Origin: Microbacterium sp. SMR1
GTDB lineage: Bacteria > Actinomycetota > Actinomycetes > Actinomycetales > Microbacteriaceae
Direction: 5' to 3'
DNA: 64,000 nt
Assembly (NCBI RefSeq): GCF_003289625.1
Contig: NZ_QMBN01000002.1
Location: 580,610 to 644,609 of the forward strand
Shown one piece after another: positions 27,756 through 37,369 of this stretch. Under the pieces are notes generated by a model. The model was not told where the DNA came from. It did not search any database and was given only the letters and a program-made list of their open reading frames with translations. Position 1 is the stretch's first letter; the number at the start of each line of letters is the position of its first letter. Made by a program: the position numbers and the translations under genes.

Positions 27756-28736
27756 TCAGAGGCTCCCGACCGTCGTCTCCGCCAAGCGCCGGGCCAGCGC
27801 CTCCTCGACGACGAGCTCGGTGATCAGCCCGGCGGCGAGAGCCCCGCGCAGCGCGTCGAGCTTGGTCAGGCTCGAGACCGCGCACAGGCGGCGGGGGATG
27901 CGCCGGATCGCTTCGAGCGAGGGTCCACTTGAGCGGGCGTTGAGCTCGATGCCGGTCGCCGAGCCGTCGATGCGGTAGAAAACCGTCGCGCAGTCGCCGA
28001 CGACGCCGTCGCGGAGAAGCGAGCGCAGGTCCTCGCCGGTGAGGTAGCCGCCCGCGTACACATGGGACGGGACGTCGGCGTGCGGGGAGCCGAGCCCGAA
28101 GACGAACACCTGCACGCGCGACTGCGCGTCGAGGACGCGCCGGATCGACCGTTCGCGCCACAGCAGCTGCTTGGTCAGCGGATCGTCGAACAGCGCCGGC
28201 ACGGGGAACTGCTGCACGTCGGTGCCGAACGCCTGCCCGAACCGCTCGAGGATCGCGCCGGAGTACGAGATGCCCGACGTCGACTCGTTCGCCGCACCGT
28301 TCATCTGCACGATCTGCGAGTCGTGCAGCCGTTTCGTCGGCAGGTGGCGGGCGATCGCCGACACCGTGGCTCCCCAGGCGATGCCGATGCTGGCGTCGGG
28401 ATCGAGCGTCGACGACAGGACGTGGGCCGCCGTCCGTGCGGTGCGCTCGAGCCGTTCGGCGTCATTCGTGCGCGGCGGGGTGCTCACGACGTGCACCGAG
28501 ATGCCGAAGCGCTCAGAGAGCCGCCGTGCCACCACCGAGTTCGCCTCATGCGGGGAGTGCACCGTGATCTCCACGAGACCGATGTCGCGGGCGTGCGAGA
28601 GCAGGCGCGACACCGATGACCGCGACAGGCTCATCTCGGCCGCGATCTGATCCATCGTCCGGTCCTGCACGTAGTAGAGCTGCGCGGCGCGCAATGCGTC
28701 GCGCGTCCGGGCTTCGGCTTCGGCATCCGCGCTCAT
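27756..28736 (-). CDS. SorC/DeoR-type sugar-phosphate-responsive regulator of the glp genes
   Basis: A 326-residue transcription factor. An N-terminal helix-turn-helix (MDQIAAEMSLSRSSVSRLLSHARDIG, about 23-48) is followed by the SorC sugar-binding domain (about 60-320), with GIAWGATVSAIA and the VFGLGSPH phosphate-site block. It is divergent from glpD-glpF-glpK, so it most likely senses a glycerol or triose phosphate. ATG 28736 fits the homology; the frame is open upstream through the operators. Autoregulation is likely given the palindromes at 28749-28812. Confidence 0.87.
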   Translation of the reverse strand: MSADAEAEARTRDALRAAQLYYVQDRTMDQIAAEMSLSRSSVSRLLSHARDIGLVEITVHSPHEANSVVARRLSERFGISVHVVSTPPRTNDAERLERTARTAAHVLSSTLDPDASIGIAWGATVSAIARHLPTKRLHDSQIVQMNGAANESTSGISYSGAILERFGQAFGTDVQQFPVPALFDDPLTKQLLWRERSIRRVLDAQSRVQVFVFGLGSPHADVPSHVYAGGYLTGEDLRSLLRDGVVGDCATVFYRIDGSATGIELNARSSGPSLEAIRRIPRRLCAVSSLTKLDALRGALAAGLITELVVEEALARRLAETTVGSL

Positions 28737-28748
28737 CGTCGTCCGTTC

Positions 28749-28812
28749 TGCACGTTCGTGCATAGCCGCGGCGCCGGTGCACATCTGTGCACGACCGTTG
28801 CGCATCCGTGCG
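28749..28812. promoter_or_regulatory. Three operator-like palindromes between the regulator and glpD
   Basis: TGCACGTTCGTGCA (28749-28762) and TGCACATCTGTGCA (28778-28791) are perfect 6-2-6 inverted repeats. TGCGCATCCGTGCG (28799-28812) is a near copy. Centres are 29 and 21 bp apart. They begin 12 nt upstream of the regulator start and end 46 nt before glpD, the expected position for the SorC-type operator set. Confidence 0.75.
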
Positions 28813-28858
28813 GTGGACCCCAGTGTAGATCGGGACAGCCGTGGAAAAGGATGCATGT

Positions 28859-30577
28859 ATGACCGAGTCGACGCCGACCACCCGAGCGAACATCCGAGCC
28901 CTGCGTGAGCGCCCCCATGCCGAGGTCCTCGTGATCGGCGGCGGTATCAATGGCATCGCGACGTTCCGCGATCTCGCGCTCCAGGGCGTCGACGTCGCCC
29001 TCGTCGAGCGCGGCGACTATGTCAGCGGTGCCTCGTCGGCATCGAGCCACATGATCCACGGCGGCGTGCGCTACCTCGAGAACGGTGAGTTCCGCCTCGT
29101 GAAAGAGTCGGTGACCGAGCGCAACCGCCTCGTGCGCAACGCCCCCCACTTCGTCAAGCCGCTGCCGACGACGATCCCGATCCACCGCACCTTCTCGGGC
29201 ATCCTCGCGGCCCCGTTCCGGCTGCTCGTGACGCACGGCCGCGGCAAGCCCCGCGAGCGCGGCGCTCTGCTGATCAAGGTCGGTCTGATCATGTACGACA
29301 CCTTCTCGCGCGACGGCGGATCGGTGCCTCGTCACCGGTTCCGCGGCCGCCGCAGCTCGCGGACGCAGTTCCCCGAACTCGACGAGCGTTTCCGGTACAC
29401 CGCAACGTATTACGACGCCTCGATGCACGACCCCGAGCGCCTCGCGCTGGACGTGTTGCGCGACGGAGCGCGCGAGGACTCCGCTCGCGCCGCGAACTAC
29501 GCCCCGGTGGTCGGTGCCGACGGATCGTCGGTCATCATCCGCGACGCCGTCACCGGCGAGGAGTTCCCCTTCTCGGCGGACGTCATCGTGAACACGAGCG
29601 GACCCTGGACCGACCTGACCAACACCGCACTCGGCGCCCCGACGCGCTTCATGGGTGGCACGAAGGGCTCGCACATCGTCCTCGACAACACGTCGCTGCT
29701 GGAGGCCACGGGCGGCAACGAGATCTTCTTCGAGGCCGCGGACGGCCGTATCGTCCTCATCTACCCGCTCAAGGGCCGGGTCATGGTCGGCACGACCGAC
29801 ATCGACGCCGACCCCGCGAGCGCGACGGTCTGCACCGACGACGAGATCGACTACTTCTTCGATCTGATCGGGCAGGTCTTCCCCGACATCTCGGTCGATC
29901 GATCGCAGATCGTCTACACCTTCTCCGGCATCCGTCCCCTCCCGCGGCACGACGACCTCGCCCCGGGCTTCGTCTCGCGCGACTACCGCATCGAGAAGGA
30001 CCGTCTGGGCGATGTGCCCGTCCTGAGCCTCGTCGGCGGCAAGTGGACGACGTTCCGGGCGCTCGCCGAGCACCTCGCCACCGACGTGCTCGGCCTGATG
30101 CGGCGTCCGCGCCGGGTCGCCACCACCGACCTCGCGATCGGCGGCGGTGCCGGGTACCCCCGCAGCGTCGCGCAGCGCCGTCGCTGGATCGACGCGCATC
30201 GCGGTGCGCACTCGGCGGAGTTCGCCGACCGGATGCTGGAGCGCTACGGCACCTACGCCCAGGAGGTGCTCGCTGCCCTCCCTGTCGCTCAGCAGGAGCT
30301 CGCGCACCCGCCCGGCTACTCGGTCGAGGAGATCGCCTTCCTCGCGGAGCGCGAGGAGGTCGTGTCGCTGATGGACCTGCTGCTGCGTCGCACGTCGATC
30401 GCGTTCGTGGGCGGCGTCTCGATGGAGACGCTCTCCGAGGTCGCCGAGGCGGCTGCGCCGGTGCTGGGCTGGGACGACGACGCCGTGCGTGCCCAGGTCG
30501 AGGAGGCCGCGCAGGCCCTCGAGGAGGCGCACCGCATCGACGTGCGGACCTCGCACCTGGCACCGCTCGACGCCTGA
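28859..30577 (+). CDS. glpD: Aerobic glycerol-3-phosphate dehydrogenase
   Basis: A 572-residue FAD flavoprotein that oxidises sn-glycerol 3-phosphate to DHAP at the membrane and feeds electrons to quinone. The FAD-binding motif VLVIGGGINGIATFRDLALQG lies at about 22-42. MIHGGVRYLE, the GTKGSHIVL stretch and the C-terminal domain (about 395-560) are as in the family. ATG 28859 is preferred, with AAAGGA about 7 nt upstream; a GTG at 28841 is in frame. First gene of glpD-glpF-glpK. Confidence 0.94.
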   Translation: MTESTPTTRANIRALRERPHAEVLVIGGGINGIATFRDLALQGVDVALVERGDYVSGASSASSHMIHGGVRYLENGEFRLVKESVTERNRLVRNAPHFVKPLPTTIPIHRTFSGILAAPFRLLVTHGRGKPRERGALLIKVGLIMYDTFSRDGGSVPRHRFRGRRSSRTQFPELDERFRYTATYYDASMHDPERLALDVLRDGAREDSARAANYAPVVGADGSSVIIRDAVTGEEFPFSADVIVNTSGPWTDLTNTALGAPTRFMGGTKGSHIVLDNTSLLEATGGNEIFFEAADGRIVLIYPLKGRVMVGTTDIDADPASATVCTDDEIDYFFDLIGQVFPDISVDRSQIVYTFSGIRPLPRHDDLAPGFVSRDYRIEKDRLGDVPVLSLVGGKWTTFRALAEHLATDVLGLMRRPRRVATTDLAIGGGAGYPRSVAQRRRWIDAHRGAHSAEFADRMLERYGTYAQEVLAALPVAQQELAHPPGYSVEEIAFLAEREEVVSLMDLLLRRTSIAFVGGVSMETLSEVAEAAAPVLGWDDDAVRAQVEEAAQALEEAHRIDVRTSHLAPLDA

Positions 30578-30595
30578 CGCTCGCAGACCCGGCGA

Positions 30596-30622
30596 GGCCC
30601 GACGCCGGATCACGCTCGGGCC
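30596..30622 (+). other. Hairpin and short ORF in the glpD-glpF gap
   Basis: A 7-bp stem GGCCCGA/TCGGGCC (30596-30602 with 30616-30622) has no T run. Downstream, an 8-codon ORF (ATG 30651, TGA 30675-30677) ends 1 nt before the glpF start and covers its AAAGG ribosome-binding site. Both may tune glpF relative to glpD; neither is proven. Confidence 0.3.
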
Positions 30623-30678
30623 ACCCTCTCGCGCGGCGACGTCGCCCGCGATGATTCTGCAGAAAGGTCGACGCTGAC

Positions 30679-31431
30679 ATGCACGACATCAATCTCGGGC
30701 TCTACTTCGTGTCAGAGCTCGTGGGAACAGCGATGCTGCTCCTGCTCGGCGGTGGCGTGGTCGCCAACGTCATCCTCGCCAAGTCGAAGGGTCTCGGCGG
30801 TGGGACGCTGATGATCAACTGGGGCTGGGGCCTCGCGGTCTTCGCCGGTGTGCTCGTGTCGTCGTACTCCGGCGCTCAGCTCAACCCCGCCGTGTCGATC
30901 GGCCTCCTGGTGGGCGGGAAGATCGAGTTCGTCCAGTTCCTCGTCGCGATCGCGGCCCAGTTCGTCGGTGCCTTCCTCGGCGCGGTGCTCTGCTGGCTGG
31001 CCTACCACGACCACTTCGATGCCGAGCCCGACCCGGCCAACAAGCTCGGGGTGTTCTCGACCGGCCCCGGCATCCGCGCCTACGGCTGGAACCTCGTCAC
31101 CGAGATCATCGCGACCTTCGTGCTCGTGTTCGTGATCTTCGGGTTCGCCGACTACGGCGACATCGAGATCGGCACGCCCGGTTCGCTCGGACCCCTCACC
31201 GCGGTGCCGGTCGCTCTCCTCGTGGTCGGCATCGGCGCCTCGCTCGGCGGCCCGACGGGCTACGCGATCAACCCGGCCCGCGACCTCGGTCCCCGCATCG
31301 CCCACGCCGTGCTCCCCATCAAGGGCAAGGGCTCGAGCGACTGGTCGTACGCGTGGGTTCCCGTCGTGGGACCCCTCATCGGCGGTACGCTCGCGGCACT
31401 CGCTGCCGGCGCTCTGCTCGGCCTCGCCTGA
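30679..31431 (+). CDS. glpF: Glycerol facilitator (aquaglyceroporin)
   Basis: A 250-residue MIP channel for glycerol entry. The two NPA half-helix motifs are LNPAVSIG (about 71-78) and INPARDLG (about 196-203); the Asp after the second NPAR is the glyceroporin mark. Six membrane helices are evident. It lies between glpD and glpK, so glycerol uptake, phosphorylation and oxidation are encoded together. Confidence 0.94.
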   Translation: MHDINLGLYFVSELVGTAMLLLLGGGVVANVILAKSKGLGGGTLMINWGWGLAVFAGVLVSSYSGAQLNPAVSIGLLVGGKIEFVQFLVAIAAQFVGAFLGAVLCWLAYHDHFDAEPDPANKLGVFSTGPGIRAYGWNLVTEIIATFVLVFVIFGFADYGDIEIGTPGSLGPLTAVPVALLVVGIGASLGGPTGYAINPARDLGPRIAHAVLPIKGKGSSDWSYAWVPVVGPLIGGTLAALAAGALLGLA

Positions 31432-31477
31432 CCCCCTCCACCGAACCGACAACGCGAACAGACAAGGACGTCACATC

Positions 31478-32992
31478 ATGACCGACTACATCATCGCCCT
31501 CGACCAGGGCACGACCTCGAGCCGCGCGATCATCTTCGACAAGAAGGGCTCGATCATCTCCGTCGGGCAGAAGGAGCATGAGCAGATCATGCCCCGGGCC
31601 GGCTGGGTCGAGCACGACCCGATCGAGATCCGCGACAACATGCGCGAAGTCATCGGCATCGCGCTCGGCCGGGCGAACCTGACCCGTCACGACATCGCCG
31701 CGATCGGCATCACCAACCAGCGCGAGACCGCCGTCGTGTGGGACAAGAACACCGGCATCCCCGTCTACAACGCCATCGTGTGGCAGGACACCCGTACGCA
31801 GTCGATCGTCAACCGTCTGGCGGGCGACGAGGGCGTCGAGCGGTACAAGGACATCGTCGGGCTGCCGCTGGCGACGTACTTCTCGGGCACGAAGATCGTC
31901 TGGATCCTCGAGAACGTCGAGGGTGCACGCGAGAAGGCCGAGGCCGGCGATCTCATCTTCGGCACGACTGACACGTGGGTGCTGTGGAACCTCACCGGAG
32001 GCCCGACGGGCGGCATCCACGCCACCGACGTCACGAACGCGTCGCGCACACTCTTCATGGACCTCGAGACCCTCGAATGGCGGGACGACATCCTCGCCGA
32101 CTTCGGTGTGCCGCGCTCGATGATGCCCGAGATCCGCTCGTCCAGCGAGGTCTACGGCGAGGCGCGCGACACGTCTCTGCTGCGCGAGACGCCGGTGGCC
32201 GGCATCCTCGGCGACCAGCAGGCCGCGACCTTCGGCCAGGCGGCTTTCGACGCCGGTGAGAGCAAGAACACCTACGGCACCGGCAACTTCCTGATCTTCC
32301 AGACCGGCACCGAGATCGTGAAGTCCGAGAACGGCCTGCTCACGACGGTCGGCTACAAGCTGGGCGACGGGCCGACCCACTACGCGCTCGAGGGCTCGAT
32401 CGCCGTCACCGGGTCGCTCATCCAGTGGCTGCGCGACCAGCTCGGGATCATCTCGACCGCTCCCGAGGTCGAGCAGCTCGCGCTCTCGGTCGAAGACAAC
32501 GGCGGCGTGTACTTCGTCCCCGCCTTCTCGGGTCTGTACGCACCGTACTGGCGGCCGGATGCCCGCGGCGCGATCGTCGGGCTCACGCGCTACGCCAACC
32601 GCGGCCACCTCTCCCGCGCAGCGCTCGAGGCCACGGCCTTCCAGACCCGCGAGGTGCTGGATGCCGTCAACGCCGACTCCGGGGTCGACCTGGCCGAGCT
32701 GAAGGTCGACGGCGGCATGATCGCCAACGACACGCTGATGCAGTTCCAGGCCGACATCCTGGGCGTTCCCGTCGTGCGGCCGGTCGTCGCCGAGACGACG
32801 GCGCTCGGTGCCGCCTACGCAGCCGGCCTCGCGGTCGGCTTCTGGAGCGACCTCGACGAGCTGCGGGCCAACTGGCAGGAGGACAAGCGCTGGACGCCGA
32901 ACGATGACGTCGAGGAGCGCGAGCGCCAGCTGCGGCTGTGGAAGAAGGCCGTGACGAAGTCGATGGACTGGGTCGACGACGACGTCCGCTGA
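31478..32992 (+). CDS. glpK: Glycerol kinase
   Basis: A 504-residue FGGY-family kinase that traps glycerol as glycerol 3-phosphate. The N-terminal phosphate loop [12 protein letters not shown] (about 6-17), GITNQRET and WQDTRT in domain I, and GTGNFLI and GGMIAND in domain II are all present. It is 46 nt after glpF and ends the operon. It converges on an acetyltransferase gene with a 2-nt gap. Confidence 0.96.
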   Translation: MTDYIIALDQGTTSSRAIIFDKKGSIISVGQKEHEQIMPRAGWVEHDPIEIRDNMREVIGIALGRANLTRHDIAAIGITNQRETAVVWDKNTGIPVYNAIVWQDTRTQSIVNRLAGDEGVERYKDIVGLPLATYFSGTKIVWILENVEGAREKAEAGDLIFGTTDTWVLWNLTGGPTGGIHATDVTNASRTLFMDLETLEWRDDILADFGVPRSMMPEIRSSSEVYGEARDTSLLRETPVAGILGDQQAATFGQAAFDAGESKNTYGTGNFLIFQTGTEIVKSENGLLTTVGYKLGDGPTHYALEGSIAVTGSLIQWLRDQLGIISTAPEVEQLALSVEDNGGVYFVPAFSGLYAPYWRPDARGAIVGLTRYANRGHLSRAALEATAFQTREVLDAVNADSGVDLAELKVDGGMIANDTLMQFQADILGVPVVRPVVAETTALGAAYAAGLAVGFWSDLDELRANWQEDKRWTPNDDVEERERQLRLWKKAVTKSMDWVDDDVR

Positions 32993-32994
32993 GG

Positions 32995-33504
32995 TCAGAG
33001 GGAGAGGGCGAAGCAGACCGAGCGCGGCATCGTCTCGACATAGGGCTCGTAGACGGGGATGCGGCTGAAGCCCATCGACGCGTAGAGCGCCATGGACTCG
33101 GGCTGCTGGAGTCCGGTCTGCAGGATCACGCGCTCCGCGCCGTCCGCGCGGGCGGCCTCGAGCGCGGCCGACATGAGTCCGCGGGCGATGCCGAGCCCTC
33201 GGAAGCCCGGTGCCACGATGAGGCGCTTGATCTCCCACTCGTCGCCGAGCCGGCGCAGGATGACGTGCCCCGCAGGGGCCTCGTCGGCGCCGGCTTCGGC
33301 GGCGAGGGCGATCAGCGTCGCGACGATCTCGTCGGGGTGCGTCGCGAGTGCACGGGCGCGGGCGCGGCGTCGCTCGTCCGGCTCGTCGCCGTGGAAGCCG
33401 TCGTAACGCGCGCCGAGGTCGTCGTCGAGCTGGCGGCGCAGGTCGCGGGCGCGGGCATCGTCGTAGGCGACGTCGACGATCCGCCAGGTCAGGTCTCGTT
33501 CCAC
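32995..33504 (-). CDS. GNAT family N-acetyltransferase
   Basis: A 169-residue acetyltransferase. The acetyl-CoA loop reads APGFRGLGIARGLMSAAL (about 104-121), after IKRLIV, and the C-terminal MALYASMGFSRIP block is typical. Substrate unknown. GTG 33504 is chosen because TACTAT ends 8 nt upstream and homology begins there; the frame remains open far upstream through the antisense of the next gene. Confidence 0.83.
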   Translation of the reverse strand: MERDLTWRIVDVAYDDARARDLRRQLDDDLGARYDGFHGDEPDERRRARARALATHPDEIVATLIALAAEAGADEAPAGHVILRRLGDEWEIKRLIVAPGFRGLGIARGLMSAALEAARADGAERVILQTGLQQPESMALYASMGFSRIPVYEPYVETMPRSVCFALSL

Positions 33505-33512
33505 AGCGACCG

Positions 33513-33518
33513 ATAGTA
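33513..33518 (-). promoter_or_regulatory. -10 box of the acetyltransferase gene
   Basis: TACTAT on the minus strand, 8 nt before GTG 33504. Confidence 0.45.
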
Positions 33519-33536
33519 GGCCAGTCGCGGGCGTTC

Positions 33537-33542
33537 TAGGGT
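33537..33542 (+). promoter_or_regulatory. -10 box of the acyl-CoA oxidation operon
   Basis: TAGGGT lies 26 nt before ATG 33569. The short leader carries GAAGGAG as ribosome-binding site, so this operon is not leaderless. Confidence 0.5.
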
Positions 33543-33568
33543 GGAGGGTCGAGTTCGAAGGAGAACAC

Positions 33569-34330
33569 ATGCAGATCGCGGGAGTCTCCGCCCTCATCAC
33601 GGGCGGCGCCAGCGGACTGGGCGCGGCCACGGCGCGGCGCCTCGCCGCCGACGGCGCGCACATCACGATCGTCGACCTGCCGGGGTCGCCCGGGCAGGAG
33701 GTCGCCGTCGAGCTCGGCGGGCGGTTCGCCCCCGCCGACGTCACCGACCCGGACGAAGTCGCCGCTGCCGTCGAGACAGCGGGCCGCGCCGCGCCGCTGC
33801 GGATCGTCGTCAACTGCGCCGGAATCGCCCCGCCCGCCAAGGTGCTCGACCGCGAGGGCGCGCCCACGCCGCTGCCGGACTTCGAGCGGATCATCCGCAT
33901 CAACCTCGTCGGCACCTACAACGTGGTCGCTCAGGCGTCGGCGGCGATCGCGCGGACCGAGCCGACCGACTCGGGAGCCCGCGGCGTGGTCGTCAACACC
34001 GCCTCGGTCGCCGCCTTCGACGGCCAGATCGGCCAGCCCGCCTACGCCGCATCGAAGGGGGGAGTGCACGCGATGACCCTGCCGATCGCGCGCGAGCTCG
34101 CGCGCTACGGCATCCGCGTCTGCACCATCGCCCCCGGGATCATGCAGACGCCGATGATGGCGGGGCTGCCGGATGCCGCGCAGCGCTCCCTCGGCGAGCA
34201 GGTTCCCTTCCCGCAGCGGCTGGGCGCCCCGGAGGAGTTCGCGGCGCTCGCCGCCCACATCGTCGACAACGACTACCTCAACGGAGAGACGATCCGTCTC
34301 GACGGCGCGATCAGAATGGCACCACGATGA
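33569..34330 (+). CDS. SDR, 3-hydroxyacyl-CoA dehydrogenase-like
   Basis: A 253-residue short-chain dehydrogenase resembling type II 3-hydroxyacyl-CoA (HSD17B10-like) dehydrogenases. Rossmann motif [11 protein letters not shown] (about 11-21), NCAG at [10 protein letters not shown], YxxxK as YAASKGG, and the [10 protein letters not shown]-terminal block are visible. First gene of a translationally coupled trio with an enoyl-CoA hydratase and a second SDR, which together look like a beta-oxidation or branched-chain acyl-CoA module. Confidence 0.85.
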   Translation: MQIAGVSALITGGASGLGAATARRLAADGAHITIVDLPGSPGQEVAVELGGRFAPADVTDPDEVAAAVETAGRAAPLRIVVNCAGIAPPAKVLDREGAPTPLPDFERIIRINLVGTYNVVAQASAAIARTEPTDSGARGVVVNTASVAAFDGQIGQPAYAASKGGVHAMTLPIARELARYGIRVCTIAPGIMQTPMMAGLPDAAQRSLGEQVPFPQRLGAPEEFAALAAHIVDNDYLNGETIRLDGAIRMAPR

Positions 34331-35136
34331 CCGACACGGCGACCGACACCGCATCCGACACCGTCCTGCTGCGGCGCGAGGGCGCGCTCGCGCGCATCAC
34401 CCTGAACCGTCCGGCATCCCTCAACGCGGTCGACGCCGAGATGGCCGCCCGCTGGCGCGAGGTCGCCGCCGAGGTCGCGGCCGACGCGTCGATCGGCGCC
34501 GTGATCCTGGATGCCGCGGGCCGCGCCTTCTGCGCCGGCGGCGACGTCGTGTCGATGTCGACGTCGGGCATGGGCGGCACCGCGGTCACCGAGACGGCCC
34601 GCGTCATCCACGACGGCATCACCTCGTTGACCACCGCGGCGGTGCCGATCGTCGCGGCCGTCCAGGGCGCGGTCGCCGGGGGAGGGCTCGGGATCATGCT
34701 CGTCGCCGACTACATCGTCGCGTCGCCGTCGGCGGTCTTCGTCAGCAAGTACGCCAACATCGGGCTCACTCCCGATCTCGGTGTGTCGACTCTGCTGCCG
34801 GCCGCCATCGGCCAGCGCCGGGCGCTGCAGCTGCTGCTCGACGACACGACGCTCGACGCCGCGACCGCGCGCGACTGGGGCCTGATCGCCGAGGTCGTCG
34901 ACGACCCGGCCGCCCGCGCGCAGGCGCTCGCCGAATCGTGGCTGCACGGCGCGACGACCGCGTTCGGTCAGGCCAAGCGCCTCGTGCGCGAGGGCGCCGG
35001 GCGCACCTTCGCGCAGAACCTCAACGACGAGGCGCGGACGATCGGCGCGCGTTTCGACAGCGACGAGGCGCGTGTCCGCATCGACGCGTTCGCCGCCGCA
35101 TCCGCCCGCCGCACCCGACCCGAGGAGAAGTCATGA
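34327..35136 (+). CDS. Enoyl-CoA hydratase/isomerase family protein
   Basis: A 269-residue crotonase. The FCAGGDVVSMS loop (about 72-82) and the AVAGGGLGIMLVADY oxyanion segment (about 113-127) are present. The acidic position after SKYANIGLTPD carries Asp, as in many isomerase-like members, so hydratase activity is not assured. It overlaps the genes before and after by ATGA. Confidence 0.83.
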   Translation: MTDTATDTASDTVLLRREGALARITLNRPASLNAVDAEMAARWREVAAEVAADASIGAVILDAAGRAFCAGGDVVSMSTSGMGGTAVTETARVIHDGITSLTTAAVPIVAAVQGAVAGGGLGIMLVADYIVASPSAVFVSKYANIGLTPDLGVSTLLPAAIGQRRALQLLLDDTTLDAATARDWGLIAEVVDDPAARAQALAESWLHGATTAFGQAKRLVREGAGRTFAQNLNDEARTIGARFDSDEARVRIDAFAAASARRTRPEEKS

Positions 35137-35975
35137 CCGACCCGAAGCCCCTGGCGGGCAAGACGCTGCTGATGTCGGGCGGGAGCCGCGGCATCGGTCT
35201 GGCCATCGCGCTGCGCGCTGCGCGCGACGGTGCGAACATCGCCTTGCTCGCCAAGACCGACCAGCCGCATCCGAAGCTCGAGGGCACCGTCCACACTGCC
35301 GCCGCCGAGATCGTCGCGGCCGGCGGCCAGGCCCTGCCGATCGTCGGCGACGTCCGCGACGAGGGCTCGATCACCGAGGCGGTGCTGAAGACGCAGGGCG
35401 AGTTCGGCGGGATCGATATCGTCGTCAACAACGCATCGGCGATCGATCTCTCGGGCACGCTCGAGCTCGCTACGAAGCGTTTCGACCTCATGCAGGGGGT
35501 CAACGTGCGCGGCACGTTCCTGCTCTCGCGGGCCGCCATCCCGATCCTGCGAGAGGCCGAGAACCCGCACATCCTCTCGCTGTCGCCCCCGCTCAACCTC
35601 TCGCCGAAGTGGCTCGGCGCGCACACCGGCTACACCCTCGCGAAGTACGGCATGACGATGGCGACCCTCGGCGTCGCCGCGGAGTTCGCCGGCGACGGCA
35701 TCGCCGCCAACACCCTGTGGCCGCGGACGACGATCGCGACGGCGGCGGTGAAGTACTCCCTCGGCGGCGACCGCATGATGGCCGCGAGCCGCACTCCGGA
35801 GATCTACGCGGATGCCGCCTACCACGTGCTCATCCAGCCCTCGCGCGATTGCACGGGGCAGACCCTCATCGTCGAGGATGTGCTCGAAGCCGCCGGCGTG
35901 ACCGACTTCTCGAGCTACGCCGCCGTCCCGGGAACGCCCGACGCCGAGCTGTTCCCCGACGTCTTCCTCGACTGA
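35133..35975 (+). CDS. SDR family oxidoreductase, HSDL2-like
   Basis: A 280-residue short-chain dehydrogenase of the HSDL2 type without the SCP2 domain. Its start LAGKTLLMSGGSRGIGLAIALRAARDGANI, the KTDQPHPKLEGTVHTAA insert, and the ILSLSPPLNL and YTLAKYGM catalytic region are hallmarks. The substrate is thought to be a fatty-acyl derivative in that family. Third gene of the operon starting at 33569. Confidence 0.85.
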   Translation: MTDPKPLAGKTLLMSGGSRGIGLAIALRAARDGANIALLAKTDQPHPKLEGTVHTAAAEIVAAGGQALPIVGDVRDEGSITEAVLKTQGEFGGIDIVVNNASAIDLSGTLELATKRFDLMQGVNVRGTFLLSRAAIPILREAENPHILSLSPPLNLSPKWLGAHTGYTLAKYGMTMATLGVAAEFAGDGIAANTLWPRTTIATAAVKYSLGGDRMMAASRTPEIYADAAYHVLIQPSRDCTGQTLIVEDVLEAAGVTDFSSYAAVPGTPDAELFPDVFLD

Positions 35976-35985
35976 CGGGTCGGGA

Positions 35986-36465
35986 TCAGAGAGGCTTGCG
36001 CAGGAAGATCTGGAAGGTGCCGTCGCCCTGCGGCACGCGCTCGGACTCGCTGTAGCCTTCGCGCTCGTAGAGGCGCAGGTTGGCCTCGCTGAGCGACCCG
36101 GTGAACAGCTCGGCCTCGCGCGCTCCGGCCTCCCGTCCGCGGGCCTCGACGGCGGCGAGCAGTGCCGTGCCGAGTCCGGACCCCTGCTGGTCGGGGGCGA
36201 TCGCGATGCGGCCGATCAGCAGCAGTTCGCCGTCGAGGCGGGCGCGCGCCGCTCCGACGATGCGACCGTCGTCGACGGCGACGCAGCCGAGGTTCTCCTG
36301 CAGCTCCGCACGGAGCTCATCGAGGGTCTGCGTGAGGGGCGGCATGTCGGCGGCGTCGTAGATGAGGGCCTCGGACACGAATGCCGCGCGCTGCAGGGTC
36401 AGCACCTCGCCCGCGTCAGCGGGGTCGATGGGGCGGATGTCGCGGTCGCCGGCCTCGCGGGACAT
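35986..36465 (-). CDS. GNAT family N-acetyltransferase
   Basis: A 159-residue acetyltransferase. IGRIAIAPDQQGSGLGTALLAAVE (about 83-106) is the acetyl-CoA-binding block, and NLRLYEREGYSESERV the C-terminal one. Substrate unknown. Its ATG shares one base with the stop codon of the Cof-type phosphatase upstream (TGATG), so the two are co-translated. Confidence 0.84.
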   Translation of the reverse strand: MSREAGDRDIRPIDPADAGEVLTLQRAAFVSEALIYDAADMPPLTQTLDELRAELQENLGCVAVDDGRIVGAARARLDGELLLIGRIAIAPDQQGSGLGTALLAAVEARGREAGAREAELFTGSLSEANLRLYEREGYSESERVPQGDGTFQIFLRKPL

Positions 36466-37334
36466 CAGGCGGCCGTCTCGGGGTCGATGATGCCGTGGCG
36501 GACGAAGGCGTTCCAGATACCGTCGTCGAGCACTCCGGTGGTGACCTCGCCGGCGATGCGCTGCAGCTGCGGGTCGGCCTCGGCCATCGCGATCGCGGTG
36601 CCGCAGACTTCGAACATCTCGACGTCGTTCCAGCTGTCGCCGATTCCGACGGCGTCGGCGGCGTCGCGGCCGAGGTGCGTCAGCATCGCCTGGATGCCGG
36701 TTCCCTTGTTCGTGCCGCGCATCCCGACCTCGCCGTTCGCCCCGGTGGGCAGGGGCATGCTGCCCGGGATGACGTGGAACTCGTCGCCGAGCGCGCGCTG
36801 GGTCTTCTCGACGGCGTCGGGATCGGAACTGACGAACACCGCCTTCGCGATGTGGTCGAGATCGGCCTCTTCGACGGGGGCGAAGCGCGGCGCGGCCACG
36901 ACGTCTTCGGCGAGGGCGACGGTCGAGAGGTCCTCGGCGTGGCGGCGTCGGCGTTCGCTGATGAACTCGGCGATGAAGGACCGCACGCCCTCGCTCGCGT
37001 ACACCCCGTCGTGCGACTGGATGAAGTACCTCGTGCCCTGCTCGTCGAAGTAGGCCATGACCCGCTCGACGGCGGCGCGGGGCATCAGCTCGGCGAGCAC
37101 CGTCTCGTCGCCGGAGACCGCGAGGGCCCCGCCGTTGGAGATGGCGCCGTCGAAGCCGATGTCGAGCACGCGGGGGTTGATGTCGCCGGCGGCGCGTCCC
37201 GTGCACAGGTAGACGAGATGCCCGCGTTCGCGGGCGGCGCGAACCGCTGCGATCGTCGAGGGGGCGATCGTCTCGCCGTGCGCGAGGATGGTGCCGTCGA
37301 CGTCGAGGAAGATGATGCGAGAATCCGACGTCAC
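36465..37334 (-). CDS. Cof-type HAD-IIB hydrolase
   Basis: A 289-residue haloacid dehalogenase-like phosphatase. Motif I is FLDVDGTILAHGE (about 9-21), motif II CTGRAAGD, and motif IV GIGDSWNDVEMFEVCG (about 226-241), all as in sugar-phosphate and cofactor phosphatases of the Cof group. Substrate unknown. It is a clear paralogue of the gene at 38241 on the other side of mmuM. GTG 37334 lies 6 nt from a TACGCT -10 box. Confidence 0.88.
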   Translation of the reverse strand: MTSDSRIIFLDVDGTILAHGETIAPSTIAAVRAARERGHLVYLCTGRAAGDINPRVLDIGFDGAISNGGALAVSGDETVLAELMPRAAVERVMAYFDEQGTRYFIQSHDGVYASEGVRSFIAEFISERRRRHAEDLSTVALAEDVVAAPRFAPVEEADLDHIAKAVFVSSDPDAVEKTQRALGDEFHVIPGSMPLPTGANGEVGMRGTNKGTGIQAMLTHLGRDAADAVGIGDSWNDVEMFEVCGTAIAMAEADPQLQRIAGEVTTGVLDDGIWNAFVRHGIIDPETAA

Positions 37335-37369
37335 CCCTCCAGCGTAATGCGGGGATCTAGAGTGACGGC
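37335..37369. promoter_or_regulatory. Back-to-back leaderless divergent promoters
   Basis: Minus-strand -10 TACGCT (plus-strand AGCGTA, 37341-37346) ends 6 nt from GTG 37334. Plus-strand -10 TAGAGT (37358-37363) ends 6 nt from ATG 37370. The boxes are 11 bp apart, nearly the same design as at 5623-5658. Confidence 0.6.
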
